This document shows, piece by piece, positions 23,391 through 31,168 of a stretch of DNA of 64,000 bases. The notes under the pieces are model-generated. The model saw nothing but the letters and a program-made list of their open reading frames with translations, made no database searches and had not been told where the DNA came from. Position numbers and translations under genes: made by a program. The stretch is from a virus. The number at the start of each line of letters is the position of its first letter. Within the stretch, counting starts at the first letter, position 1. The DNA lies in the IMG/VR virus record IMGVR_UViG_3300044608_001826, positions 23,476 to 87,475 of that record; one strand, 5' to 3'.

Positions 23391-23624
23391 ATGGAACCCA
23401 GCAAAAAAGTTTTTCTGGTCACTCTCCAATATCGTGCTTATGTTTTGGCCGAGGATGACTACGACGCTGAGGATCTGGCTCACTCTATTGCCAAGGAAGA
23501 GCGCCCCGTGGTTGAAGTCGAAGAAGTTCGATCAAACGTTCTGTCGTGGCCGCTGCACGCTTGCGTCTACCACGCGGAACAACTGGATCGCGACATTACA
23601 GTTCACGATATTTTTCCCGCGTAG
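23391..23624 (+). CDS. Small hypothetical protein
   Basis: 77 residues with a strand-helix-strand order (KKVFLVTLQYRAYVLAEDDY then DAEDLAHSIA) typical of small ferredoxin-like phage proteins. Function unknown. Confidence 0.55.
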   Translation: MEPSKKVFLVTLQYRAYVLAEDDYDAEDLAHSIAKEERPVVEVEEVRSNVLSWPLHACVYHAEQLDRDITVHDIFPA

Positions 23625-23646
23625 TAGTCACGACCACTAATCACCC

Positions 23647-24006
23647 ATGACACAACAACATTCCATCACCCCACCGCCGGAGCTAGTGCAGCAGTGGCTG
23701 GAAGAGCTGTACGGCGGCCCAGTTTCTGTGATTAGCCCATTTGATCAGCGCGTCCTTATAGCTGCCGCCCAATGGGGTGCAGACCGCCAACTTGAAGCAG
23801 ACGCGCAGTGGTTAGACCAAAATTCCTTGGATGCGCCACATTTGACAATCACTCCGACTGGTAAGGGTTTGGTAGAAGCAATGCGCTCCAAGGCGCCGAG
23901 CTTGAAGGAGCAGGCGCTAGATCTTCTGGATAAAGCAGAGGATCCTTCTTGGGACATCAATGATTTTTCCATCATCCGCCGCGCATTGGAGCAACTCGAT
24001 GACTGA
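23647..24006 (+). CDS. Paralogue family A, complete copy
   Basis: 119 residues: MTQQHSITPPPELVQQW, AAAQWGADRQLEADAQW, KAPSLKEQALDLLD and IIRRALEQLDD, all family elements in order. The CCACTAATCACCC leader is present. The 3' end overlaps the next start by 8 nt (ATGACTGA). Confidence 0.75.
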   Translation: MTQQHSITPPPELVQQWLEELYGGPVSVISPFDQRVLIAAAQWGADRQLEADAQWLDQNSLDAPHLTITPTGKGLVEAMRSKAPSLKEQALDLLDKAEDPSWDINDFSIIRRALEQLDD

Positions 24007-24514
24007 CTACAAAGCAACCCCCGAGCAGTGGGCACAGTGTGAAGACTGGGTTAGAAGTTCTGTTGTGGGTGCCAGTGATGCTTGTATCCTTGAACTCCGC
24101 GCCAGGGTCGAGACACTGGAAGCTGCAGCTCACAAGCACATCGTCGAAACCAGCGACAACATCTTGAAATTGGCCAGTCGGATCGAATCACTGGAAGCCG
24201 CCGAACGTGAAACATCAAAGGTTTACCAAATTAGTAAACCGTTAAAACTCACTTCAAAACAACAAGATCAGTTAAACGCATTGCTGCGGCCCAACTCCAG
24301 CTCCACCCCTAATTCTTCCCAAATTGGTAGGTCACTGGTGAAGCGTGTGGCACTCGCCATTAGCGGGATTGAGTATGGCTTGGAAACAAATGAAGAAGCT
24401 GTCAACTGGTCACCTGAAGCTCGCGCCGCGATTCGTGAGGTGGCAATGTGGATGCGTGAAAACGAAGTCGGCTATACAGCCGCTTGCTGGCTGGAACAAG
24501 AGGTAAACCTATGA
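23999..24514 (+). CDS. Paralogue family C (PEQW / IREVA type)
   Basis: 171 residues. The N-terminus MTDYKATPEQWAQCEDW with ILELRARVETLE forms a coiled-coil start; the C-terminal part EARAAIREVAMWMRENE ends in WLEQE. I know this two-part protein from Synechococcus and cyanophages; its function is unknown. The IREVA tail is shared with the recombinant copy at 21268-21672. Confidence 0.7.
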   Translation: MTDYKATPEQWAQCEDWVRSSVVGASDACILELRARVETLEAAAHKHIVETSDNILKLASRIESLEAAERETSKVYQISKPLKLTSKQQDQLNALLRPNSSSTPNSSQIGRSLVKRVALAISGIEYGLETNEEAVNWSPEARAAIREVAMWMRENEVGYTAACWLEQEVNL

Positions 24515-24693
24515 CTGACTACAAGTTTGTGCCACTGGACACGCTGGAGAATCGCCTTGGCGATGCTTTGGGCTTGGCAATCAGCATAATCCGCAAGCCT
24601 GAGACTATCGACAACAAAACCATGGCTCAGATCGAAGCACCGTTCAAGGAGTGGTGCGACGGTCTTGTTGATGGAGGACTGCTTGATGACTGA
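24511..24693 (+). CDS. Small protein sharing the MTDYK start
   Basis: 60 residues, beginning MTDYKFVPLDTLENRLGDAL; it shares only the first five residues with the preceding family C protein. Coupled by ATGA. The following 24694-24887 holds no gene; only imperfect repeats of TATTA are seen there. Confidence 0.6.
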   Translation: MTDYKFVPLDTLENRLGDALGLAISIIRKPETIDNKTMAQIEAPFKEWCDGLVDGGLLDD

Positions 24694-24887
24694 CTTCTGA
24701 CTCATTGGTAAAAGCATTAAAAAGCGGCAGGATGTCACCCCCACCGCCCTTGCAACTGGATCTCACCCCAGTCGCTTTGCTGCTTTCTGATCAGCTCCAG
24801 CACTGTAGCACACGGCAGGTATTAGCATGTATTACCTGAAAACAGGAATCAGCTAATACTTGCCCCTCACGACCCGCCTCAACTTTT

Positions 24888-25136
24888 ATGTCTGAACTCT
24901 CCCCCGTCGCGCAGGCGGTGTTGGATGCTCTCTACATGGAAGAGCTGAATGGACCGCAGCAACTTATGGCACGCGCCCATGCCGCCGCCGCCCTGCGAGC
25001 TGCTGCGGATCAGGTGGTGCCGCCCGCCCTTGAAGAAGAATGGCGCGACAGGAATCAAGCATTACCGCTGACAAAGATGGTTGAGATCCGTCTAAAACTC
25101 CTCGCCATCGCCGCCGAGCTGGAAGGTGGGCAATGA
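24888..25136 (+). CDS. Paralogue family B
   Basis: 82 residues with LSPVAQAVLDAL, AAAALRAAADQVVPP and RLKLLAIAAELEG, all family B elements. Overlaps the next gene by 4 nt. Confidence 0.7.
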   Translation: MSELSPVAQAVLDALYMEELNGPQQLMARAHAAAALRAAADQVVPPALEEEWRDRNQALPLTKMVEIRLKLLAIAAELEGGQ

Positions 25137-25324
25137 AACTCGAACACAAGCGAGCCCTCCGCTGCTTCATCCTTGAGAAACTCGAAGAGGTGACCTGTGT
25201 GGACCTTGCATACGTAGCCTCAGATGCTAACTGCACCCCGTTTGAAATGGCTGAGCAGTTCGACATTGAGTTCGAACGAATCGCGAAACTATTCAACTAC
25301 CCAAACTACTCCGACGACGAATGA
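25133..25324 (+). CDS. Small hypothetical protein
   Basis: 63 residues, helical, acidic end. Coupled on both sides by ATGA. The EMAEQFDIEFERIAKLFNY segment could be a small helix-turn-helix, but this is weak. Confidence 0.6.
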   Translation: MKLEHKRALRCFILEKLEEVTCVDLAYVASDANCTPFEMAEQFDIEFERIAKLFNYPNYSDDE

Positions 25325-25647
25325 CTGAGAACCACCCGATCACACCGCCGCCAGACAAAATCCACAACTGGCTCCAGTCAGAAAAGATTGGCTGCACCAT
25401 CGAGCAAATTATTACTGCGGCTGCCCAATGGGGTGCCGACCAGGAGCTTTTGGCTTGTGGCAACTACCTCAAACAGTGCGCTGCATGGGAAGAAGAGGAT
25501 GTAACCGAGTTCTATAACTATCGCCGCCCCAAGCCGCCGAGCTTGAAGGAGCAGGCGTTAAAGGCGTTACAAGCACTGCAACAGCGGACAACAGACCCCA
25601 ACATCGTCGAACCACTTCGCCGCGCACTGGAGCAGCTCGATGACTGA
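25321..25647 (+). CDS. Paralogue family A, complete copy
   Basis: 108 residues: HPITPPPDKIHNWL, TAAAQWGADQELLACGNYL, RRPKPPSLKEQALKAL and PLRRALEQLDD. Overlaps the next gene by 8 nt in the same ATGACTGA arrangement used at 23999-24006. Confidence 0.75.
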   Translation: MTENHPITPPPDKIHNWLQSEKIGCTIEQIITAAAQWGADQELLACGNYLKQCAAWEEEDVTEFYNYRRPKPPSLKEQALKALQALQQRTTDPNIVEPLRRALEQLDD

Positions 25648-25837
25648 ACTCTCTCCCGCCGCGCAGGCTGTACTGACCGCTTTTAGCAAGTACCCCTTGC
25701 ACGGCGATCACATAGCCAACACCCTGATGCACGGGGCTCTTCCCGCTGCTTTGCGAGCTGCTGCAGATCAACTTGATCACCCCACTTCAGCTCACACGCT
25801 CTACGCTTTTGCTGACGAGCTCGAAGCCCAACAGTGA
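25640..25837 (+). CDS. Paralogue family B, short copy
   Basis: 65 residues: LSPAAQAVLTAF, PAALRAAADQLD, YAFADELEAQ. Overlaps the next gene (GTGA). Confidence 0.7.
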   Translation: MTELSPAAQAVLTAFSKYPLHGDHIANTLMHGALPAALRAAADQLDHPTSAHTLYAFADELEAQQ

Positions 25838-25995
25838 ATCCCATAAAAGTCCTTAGTCATCCCACCGATGACGAGTTGCGTCAATTTGCCTCAGAGTATT
25901 TCCACGTTTCACCGTGGATGCGGATCCACCCTGGTATTATTCCTTTTGCCCGCGCTGTCCTTGAGCGCTGGTATCCCACATCAACATCAGACTAA
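25834..25995 (+). CDS. Small hypothetical protein
   Basis: 53 residues from a GTG overlapping the previous stop. The pattern HPTDDELRQFASEYFHVSPW followed by an RIHPGIIPFARAVLERW segment is unrecognised but well composed. Confidence 0.5.
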   Translation: MNPIKVLSHPTDDELRQFASEYFHVSPWMRIHPGIIPFARAVLERWYPTSTSD

Positions 25996-25998
25996 TTA

Positions 25999-26175
25999 AT
26001 GGCGGACATTTCAAAATGCGCTAATTACGCTAACTGTTCTCTACATGAGTCCTGTTACCGCTTTACAGCGGCTGAATCTCGATGGCAAAGTTATATGTGG
26101 CCCCTAGAGACAGGTCCAAAGTGCGATTATTATTGGCCTACTGAGGAGAAAGTGTCAGAAAGTGACAAAAAATAA
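25999..26175 (+). CDS. Small Cys-rich phage protein
   Basis: 58 residues with C7, C13, C19 and C42 (CANYANCSLHESCYRFTA, then GPKCDYYWP). This CxxxxxCxxxxxC plus late C order occurs in small proteins of several phages and probably binds a metal. It starts four bases after the preceding stop. Confidence 0.6.
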   Translation: MADISKCANYANCSLHESCYRFTAAESRWQSYMWPLETGPKCDYYWPTEEKVSESDKK

Positions 26176-26365
26176 TGATCAACGTATTAAACCGTATCTT
26201 TTTGTATCTTTTCAACGTAAAGACACAAAGCAGTACGGATCGCAGGTTTTTAGCCAGTGGGCTAAAGGATTGGAATTTGCCCGTTGGGTAGCAGACTCAC
26301 CTGAACACGACCTTCTTTCTTTAAGACAGACCTCAAACTCAACCAATGTTTCACAAAAATCCTAG
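26162..26365 (+). CDS. Small basic hypothetical protein
   Basis: 67 residues from a GTG that overlaps the previous gene by 14 nt; no ATG is available in this frame. It ends inside the start of the zinc-ribbon gene. Unrecognised. Confidence 0.45.
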   Translation: MTKNNDQRIKPYLFVSFQRKDTKQYGSQVFSQWAKGLEFARWVADSPEHDLLSLRQTSNSTNVSQKS

Positions 26366-26699
26366 ATATTTAAGCGAGTGCCCTAAATGCAAAACAAAAA
26401 CTTGTGAGACAATCGAATCGAGAAAAGAGTCGTTAGGTCAACGACGACGTAAAGAGTGCACAACCTGTGGACACAGACTGACTACTTACGAAGTTAGCGA
26501 GGAGTTTTTTAAAGAATCTCAAAAACTAAAGTCAAATTTGGGGAAAATTAGAAGTTTATTAGAGGTTGATTCAACCCCAATAACTGGTGACACTTGTGAA
26601 CAATGTGAGCATATGGATGATGGTATTTGTTCCTTTAGTTTTCCTGACGCAGGAGGATACTTTGCCTCAGAATGCAACCTCTTTTCTAAAGTGAAGTAA
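26346..26699 (+). CDS. NrdR-like zinc-ribbon protein
   Basis: 117 residues. Residues 12-50 match the NrdR zinc ribbon: CPKCKTKTCETIESRK, then RRRKECTTCGHRLTTYEV. In bacteria NrdR represses ribonucleotide reductase genes through this ribbon plus an ATP-cone. The ATP-cone is missing here; instead there is a second cysteine cluster (CEQCEHMDDGIC ... C). It could be a phage DNA-binding regulator built on the NrdR ribbon, or an antagonist at NrdR sites; both are inference. Confidence 0.7.
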   Translation: MFHKNPRYLSECPKCKTKTCETIESRKESLGQRRRKECTTCGHRLTTYEVSEEFFKESQKLKSNLGKIRSLLEVDSTPITGDTCEQCEHMDDGICSFSFPDAGGYFASECNLFSKVK

Positions 26700-26847
26700 G
26701 AGCTATTGGGGTTGCCCCTTATGCCCTTGTTAGGTGCGATCCCGATTTCGGAAGATCCCTTAGGCTATTTTGTATTATTTATAATCTTAAGCTCGCCCTT
26801 AATCGGGTTGCTTGTCGTCGTCGCACAAGACTACGAGGAAAACCACC

Positions 26848-27105
26848 GTGGCAAGTGAACTTCTGCAAAGGTGTGTTCTACACTACGGCACAACCAAGGG
26901 CACCGCGTATCATAAGATGTCTTCGGTTCTCCTCTATCTAGCGGAACAGCTTGAGGAGGATGCCATCTCTTTTAACCGCAATGGCCAGCCTCATAAGATT
27001 TTGGATGGAACGAGTTTTAGGAATCGACTTCTAGAAGCAGCTACGTACGCCCACGTCGCACCAGTGACGAATCACGCCAGCGACGATAAACAAGTTTGTG
27101 ACTAA
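26848..27105 (+). CDS. Hypothetical protein
   Basis: 85 residues from the GTG at 26848, chosen because GAGGA lies 7 nt upstream; a TTG at 26812 would extend it. Mostly helical (YHKMSSVLLYLAEQLEEDAI). Its last 75 bp overlap a leftward gene. Confidence 0.6.
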   Translation: MASELLQRCVLHYGTTKGTAYHKMSSVLLYLAEQLEEDAISFNRNGQPHKILDGTSFRNRLLEAATYAHVAPVTNHASDDKQVCD

Positions 27106-27228
27106 GTAGCTAGCCAAGATTAAAGTTCGAATGTAAGCCACTTTGTCAGCCTCCTTGTCGTGGGGAGAAGCCTTCTCTCCGAGTGCTTTAGCCCACAAGC
27201 GGAAAGCCCTTTGCCTATTTCTGTACAT
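27031..27228 (-). CDS. Small membrane protein, antisense overlap
   Basis: 65 residues. A basic N-terminal amphipathic part (RQRAFRLWAKALGEKASPHD) precedes a transmembrane helix (IRTLILASYLVTNLFIVAGV). This order is plausible for a small phage membrane protein. It lies opposite the end of the gene at 26848-27105 and the gap after it, so either reading of the 75-bp overlap is possible. Confidence 0.5.
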   Translation of the reverse strand: MYRNRQRAFRLWAKALGEKASPHDKEADKVAYIRTLILASYLVTNLFIVAGVIRHWCDVGVRSCF

Positions 27229-27285
27229 TTAACTTTCTAGAAATCCTTGCAGGTTTCTTTGTGTCACTATAGTATAAGTTTTTCG

Positions 27286-27735
27286 ATGAACATGGTCTGG
27301 GATCACCGCTTTTTAGATCTCGCAAAACACATCTCAAGCTGGAGTAAGGACCCCTCTACGCAAGTAGGTGCTGTCTGTGTGCGGGATCGGCGCATCCTGG
27401 CGACGGGTTACAACGGGTTCCCACGCGGCGTGGCAGATCTACCAGGGCGCCTAACGAACCGCGACGAAAAGCTCCTGCGCACAGTCCATGCTGAGATGAA
27501 TATCGTTGCGCAGGCTGCTCGAAACGGGATCAGCTTGGATAAATCGACTGTTTACGTTTGGCCTTTTATGCCTTGCAGCTCTTGCTGCACGTCGTTAATC
27601 CAAGCGGGCGTCAAGCGCGTCGTGGCTCCAGATTTTCCAATCCCTGACCGATGGCAGGCGAGTTTCACCACGGCTCAGACCATGTTCGTTGAGGCGGGCG
27701 TTGAGCTCACTCTTTTAGATACTTCTCATTCGTAG
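27286..27735 (+). CDS. Deoxycytidylate (dCMP) deaminase
   Basis: 149 residues from the ATG at 27286. Zinc-site motifs of the cytidine/deoxycytidylate deaminase superfamily are intact: HAEMN (H68, catalytic E70) and PCSSC (C97, C100). It converts dCMP to dUMP, feeding dTMP synthesis for phage DNA. The core SKDPSTQVGAV and TGYNGFP are typical of dCMP deaminases. The 3' end overlaps the convergent methyltransferase gene by 29 bp. The nucleotide-pool role follows from the family. Confidence 0.92.
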   Translation: MNMVWDHRFLDLAKHISSWSKDPSTQVGAVCVRDRRILATGYNGFPRGVADLPGRLTNRDEKLLRTVHAEMNIVAQAARNGISLDKSTVYVWPFMPCSSCCTSLIQAGVKRVVAPDFPIPDRWQASFTTAQTMFVEAGVELTLLDTSHS

Positions 27736-28432
27736 CTACGAACATGTTTGCGAACGGACGGAGCTCCGCGATCTGGTAATTTAAGTTAGTTAAATGTTTG
27801 AAAAGGCGATTCTTTTCTTCTCTGAACCACTCATCTTCGTTTGCTTCGAAAATAATGGGCGGGAAGTTGCTTCGTTCGAGTGTGTTGTGGGCGCCGTGAA
27901 GTGCTTTTAGTTCGTTACCTTCGATATCCATTTTTATGAGTCCTACATTGTTTAAGTGGTAGCGGTCAATCGTTGTTGTTTTGACTTTTTCGTGAGCTAA
28001 AACTTGTTGATCTCTTTGAGGAACTCGTAAAGTCGATCCTCCACCGTCTTCCGAGACCACGTGGAGGGTCATTGTTTGGTTCGCTTCGACCATATTCGTC
28101 ACCGCTTTGTTGTGCGGCACGATATTTTTGATTTCGTTTATAAAAATATTTCCACAAAGCTGGTAAAACGTACGACGCTGGGCTTCAAAAGCATGAATTT
28201 CTTCAAAATAAGGCGCTAACAGCGTGGAGTACGCCCCCATGTGAGCGCCGCAATCGATCATTTTTTTGGTTTTATCGCCAAATCGCTCGATTGCCCATTT
28301 AATAATGGGCTCTTCGGGGATGCCAACCTGGAACATTTGGCACCTTCCGGACGCGTCATCGTGCATCAGGAAGGATTCGGACGGAACAGGAACGATTGTG
28401 CGTGACTGAGGTCCCCAGAGAAACGTTCCCAT
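27707..28432 (-). CDS. FkbM-family SAM methyltransferase
   Basis: 241 residues from the ATG at 28432. Motif I is DCGAHMGAYS, motif II region has EAQRRTF, and the FkbM signature LIKMDIEGNELKALHGA is present. FkbM enzymes O-methylate sugars or small molecules. It lies head to head with a glycosyltransferase-like gene (44 bp apart), so sugar methylation is the likely role. Confidence 0.85.
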   Translation of the reverse strand: MGTFLWGPQSRTIVPVPSESFLMHDDASGRCQMFQVGIPEEPIIKWAIERFGDKTKKMIDCGAHMGAYSTLLAPYFEEIHAFEAQRRTFYQLCGNIFINEIKNIVPHNKAVTNMVEANQTMTLHVVSEDGGGSTLRVPQRDQQVLAHEKVKTTTIDRYHLNNVGLIKMDIEGNELKALHGAHNTLERSNFPPIIFEANEDEWFREEKNRLFKHLTNLNYQIAELRPFANMFVATNEKYLKE

Positions 28433-28475
28433 GTCCAAATTTTGAGTGCTACTATGCTACCAGCTTTTGTCGGTT

Positions 28476-29243
28476 ATGAGTATTCCCGTTATTGGTACTG
28501 CATGTGTTAACGCTCCTTATTGGGTTTATCGTCTTCTATATAGTATTGACTACCCTGTTGACAACTTTGTAGTTTTTAACAATAACGGTAGGGGTCAAAT
28601 CACAGAAGAACTGGATCTTTTAACTAAGCTTCCGCACAAGCACGTCAAGAAAGTTACGGTTTGTCACCTCCCGGCGAACTTGGGGTGCTCAGGAGCGTGG
28701 AATTTAATCATTAAAAGCTATATGAATTCCCCCTCGTGGTTGATTGTTAATCACGACATCATGTTTACTCCAGGCTTTTTAAGTCAAATGGTTAAGCACG
28801 CCGAGGATGCGGAAACAGGTATTGTCCATGGCGAGAACGGAAGTTGGGATGTTTTTCTGATCAAAGATTGGGTCGTACAACAATTCGGCTTGTTCGATGA
28901 GAATCTCTATCCGGCGTATTGCGAGGACATGGACTACGGGATGCGGTTTAAGCATCGGGAGCTTAAAAGGCATATGTCGGTAGGCGTTCCCTACTACCAC
29001 GGAGAGAAGAGTGGTAATTACGACGACGGAAGCCAGACTTGGCGAAGTGAACCGGAGCTTGCTCATTCGATTCATATTGCTCACGAACTAAACAAACAAT
29101 ACCTGCACGCTAAGTGGAATCCCGCTTGGCAGTCCCACGTGGAGGGAGAAGTTTACAAACATCCGTTTAACAATTCTAATATCCCCCTTAACTACACAAC
29201 GTACGATCTTCACTTTGTGAGGATGAAGAACCTCGGATTTTAA
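28476..29243 (+). CDS. Glycosyltransferase family 2-like protein
   Basis: 255 residues from the ATG at 28476. GT-A fold features: IPVIGTACVNAPYWVYRLL at the start, FNNNGRG, NLGCSGAWNL, the nucleotide-sugar site SWLIVNHDIMFTPGFL, and later CEDMDYGMR as the acceptor-side acidic motif. It probably transfers a sugar to a protein or glycan. A divergent promoter region shared with the FkbM gene is likely. Confidence 0.8.
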   Translation: MSIPVIGTACVNAPYWVYRLLYSIDYPVDNFVVFNNNGRGQITEELDLLTKLPHKHVKKVTVCHLPANLGCSGAWNLIIKSYMNSPSWLIVNHDIMFTPGFLSQMVKHAEDAETGIVHGENGSWDVFLIKDWVVQQFGLFDENLYPAYCEDMDYGMRFKHRELKRHMSVGVPYYHGEKSGNYDDGSQTWRSEPELAHSIHIAHELNKQYLHAKWNPAWQSHVEGEVYKHPFNNSNIPLNYTTYDLHFVRMKNLGF

Positions 29244-29326
29244 ATATTTAAATATCTGAGAGTCTATAAGTGTTTCATTTAGCTAAGGCTAAACTGTAAA
29301 AATTACCGGTGTGCTCAGACAGGTCT

Positions 29327-29611
29327 ATGCCCTTCTACTCTTCTTACACTTCCTGTCGTCGGCTTGTTAATAAGCTGAAGCACATTCTGGACGCACGTGG
29401 GATGTCCTCTTTCATGCTTAGTCGTGTGACTGAGTTGTCCCCCACGACAACACGGAAGATTTACTACGACTCAGAATATATACCTTCTCCTGATGTTCTT
29501 GAGCGTATCTGTATTTCGCTAGATATCCAACCGGGCGATATTCTGCAAATTACGCCTAAACTAGAGACATCAGTAGCGGTGTGTTCCGGTGTTTTCTCCC
29601 CAGGATTATGA
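29327..29611 (+). CDS. Cro/XRE-type helix-turn-helix regulator
   Basis: 94 residues from the ATG at 29327. Residues 12-75 form an XRE-type HTH: VNKLKHILDARGM, SSFMLSRVTELSPTTTRKIY (recognition helix) and VLERICISLDIQPGDIL. It is placed directly before a run of virion genes, so control of the late region is plausible. A TTTAGC-TAAG-GCTAAA hairpin (29278-29293) lies in its leader. The end overlaps the next gene by 23 nt. Confidence 0.75.
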   Translation: MPFYSSYTSCRRLVNKLKHILDARGMSSFMLSRVTELSPTTTRKIYYDSEYIPSPDVLERICISLDIQPGDILQITPKLETSVAVCSGVFSPGL

Positions 29612-30092
29612 ATTTGCAGCCCGCGTTCTGGGGTTACCTGTTCCTGTAACTTCTGCAGAGAAAGCTGTTGCTGCTCCTATGGTTGCTTCCGTTCTGCGGA
29701 ACTTCCACCGGGCTGCTCCTCCCATGCCGGGGCATGAAGCTGATGGCATGTATACAAATGCTACACGTTCGCTTAACGCTCAACCTAAGGTTAGCCAACC
29801 GGAAGCACGCAATCAGTTAGAGCATCGTTTACGCGCTGGCGTGGTATCCGCTGATGATGGTGCTGAGCTTGAGGATCTGCTCGCACTTGTTATTGGTGAC
29901 GACTATTTAATGAGTGCTTTTATTCAGTTCTTACAGAATATGGGTATTCAGAGCTTGGAATCCGGTGAGTTCCTTAGTCAACAGCGTCCTCTTGAGTACG
30001 ATCTTCCTAACTACGGCGGTCAGTATTCTGTTCTGAACGCTCCTTCGAACTCTCAAGTTCCTGCCTCTGTTCAGTATCAGGAGCTCGGTTGA
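29589..30092 (+). CDS. Hypothetical virion-associated protein
   Basis: 167 residues from a GTG. Pro/Ala-rich N-terminal half, acidic helical centre (DDGAELEDLLALVIGDDY), Tyr/Gln-rich tail. First of a run of six co-directional genes ending before the glycan insert. Unrecognised. Confidence 0.6.
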   Translation: MFSPQDYEFAARVLGLPVPVTSAEKAVAAPMVASVLRNFHRAAPPMPGHEADGMYTNATRSLNAQPKVSQPEARNQLEHRLRAGVVSADDGAELEDLLALVIGDDYLMSAFIQFLQNMGIQSLESGEFLSQQRPLEYDLPNYGGQYSVLNAPSNSQVPASVQYQELG

Positions 30093-30095
30093 TCC

Positions 30096-30329
30096 ATGAT
30101 GGAGCGCGAACGCCAACTCCGCGAACGTGATGTTCGTAAGGACGCACCGGAGATAGATCCGACGACATTCTTGTCGATGTATCTGGAATCTAATTTTCCT
30201 CAGACCGCTACGCATCCTTCCAAGGATCAAGCCGAGCGTGGGATAATTCCTAAGGATGAATTAGATGATGTAAGATACAACAAGAAGCCGTTATCCGGCA
30301 CTTCTTTTGACAACCCGGCTAGAAGCTAA
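30096..30329 (+). CDS. Small hypothetical protein
   Basis: 77 residues, charged (ERERQLRERDVRKDAPEIDP), unrecognised. It is coupled to the next gene by TAATG. Confidence 0.6.
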   Translation: MMERERQLRERDVRKDAPEIDPTTFLSMYLESNFPQTATHPSKDQAERGIIPKDELDDVRYNKKPLSGTSFDNPARS

Positions 30330-31156
30330 TGGCGATTAGAGGTGTTGCTGGGGTTAGTAATTTAAGTAAGGTCTACTCTGACCTGTTAAATGCCTTTGGC
30401 GGAGACACCGCAAAGGTTAGTGCCGTTTTAAATAATCCTCAGGTTTTTCAGGGTTTAGTTGACGCGGGCGTTATTACTACGACGGGGCTCGGTGCTGCTG
30501 CTACTGCCGCTACCGTTGCTGCTCCTGTCGCTGCTGCCGCCGCTGCTCCTGCCGTTGCTGCAACTGCTGCTGGTGGAGGGGGGTTACTCGGATCTGCCCT
30601 CGGCGGTGGAGCTAAGTTAGCTGGTGCACTTGGACTTGAGGTTGCTGCAGAGAAGATCGCGGGTGGCCTGCTCGGCGGTACTCAGCCCACCCAGTATCCT
30701 ACGGGTGTTCCTTCCGGAGCTAGTAAGTACTTCTTTAGCCCCGAGTTAGGTCTGTCCTACCAGCAGTACTACGAGAGTGTTATTCCACGGGTTCGGGCGT
30801 TAAACGCAATCTCTGAACGGTTCGGTCTTGGACCTATTGCTGAGGAGCCGGTTGACCCCCAATCCTTTGCAACGTTCCAAGCACAACTGAGCGAGAAGCA
30901 AGCTGAAAGTCTCTCCAATCGTCGGATTCGGGAGATCATGGCTGAGAAGCAATTCGATTATCTGTCGAATGCTCTTCAGGCTCAATCCGCTGTTCGTCAA
31001 CAGCAGGTTAAATCCCTTGGTGATATTCAGCGCCAACGTGTTGAGTCTGGCTACACTGCAGCTCAGGGGATTATGGAATCTGCTCTCCAGAACGTTCTTG
31101 CCCGAGAACGTTTTGAGAACAACTCAGCCATTTCTGAGTTAGCTAAACCAGTCTGA
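30329..31156 (+). CDS. Probable virion protein with Ala/Gly-rich hydrophobic segment
   Basis: 275 residues. Residues 50-120 are an Ala/Gly/Val stretch (ATAATVAAPVAAAAAAP, then GGGLLGSALGGGAK) that could insert in membranes; the C-terminal 110 residues are a charged helix rich in Gln and Arg. The architecture resembles ejected internal proteins. No family recognised. Confidence 0.6.
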   Translation: MAIRGVAGVSNLSKVYSDLLNAFGGDTAKVSAVLNNPQVFQGLVDAGVITTTGLGAAATAATVAAPVAAAAAAPAVAATAAGGGGLLGSALGGGAKLAGALGLEVAAEKIAGGLLGGTQPTQYPTGVPSGASKYFFSPELGLSYQQYYESVIPRVRALNAISERFGLGPIAEEPVDPQSFATFQAQLSEKQAESLSNRRIREIMAEKQFDYLSNALQAQSAVRQQQVKSLGDIQRQRVESGYTAAQGIMESALQNVLARERFENNSAISELAKPV

Positions 31157-31168
31157 GGAGAAACAAAC

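Noticed and set aside
26848-27105. Treating the rightward and leftward overlapping genes near 27.05 kb as mutually exclusive
   Set aside because: The overlap is only 75 bp at the 3' ends and both proteins have sensible features, so both are kept with lower confidence.
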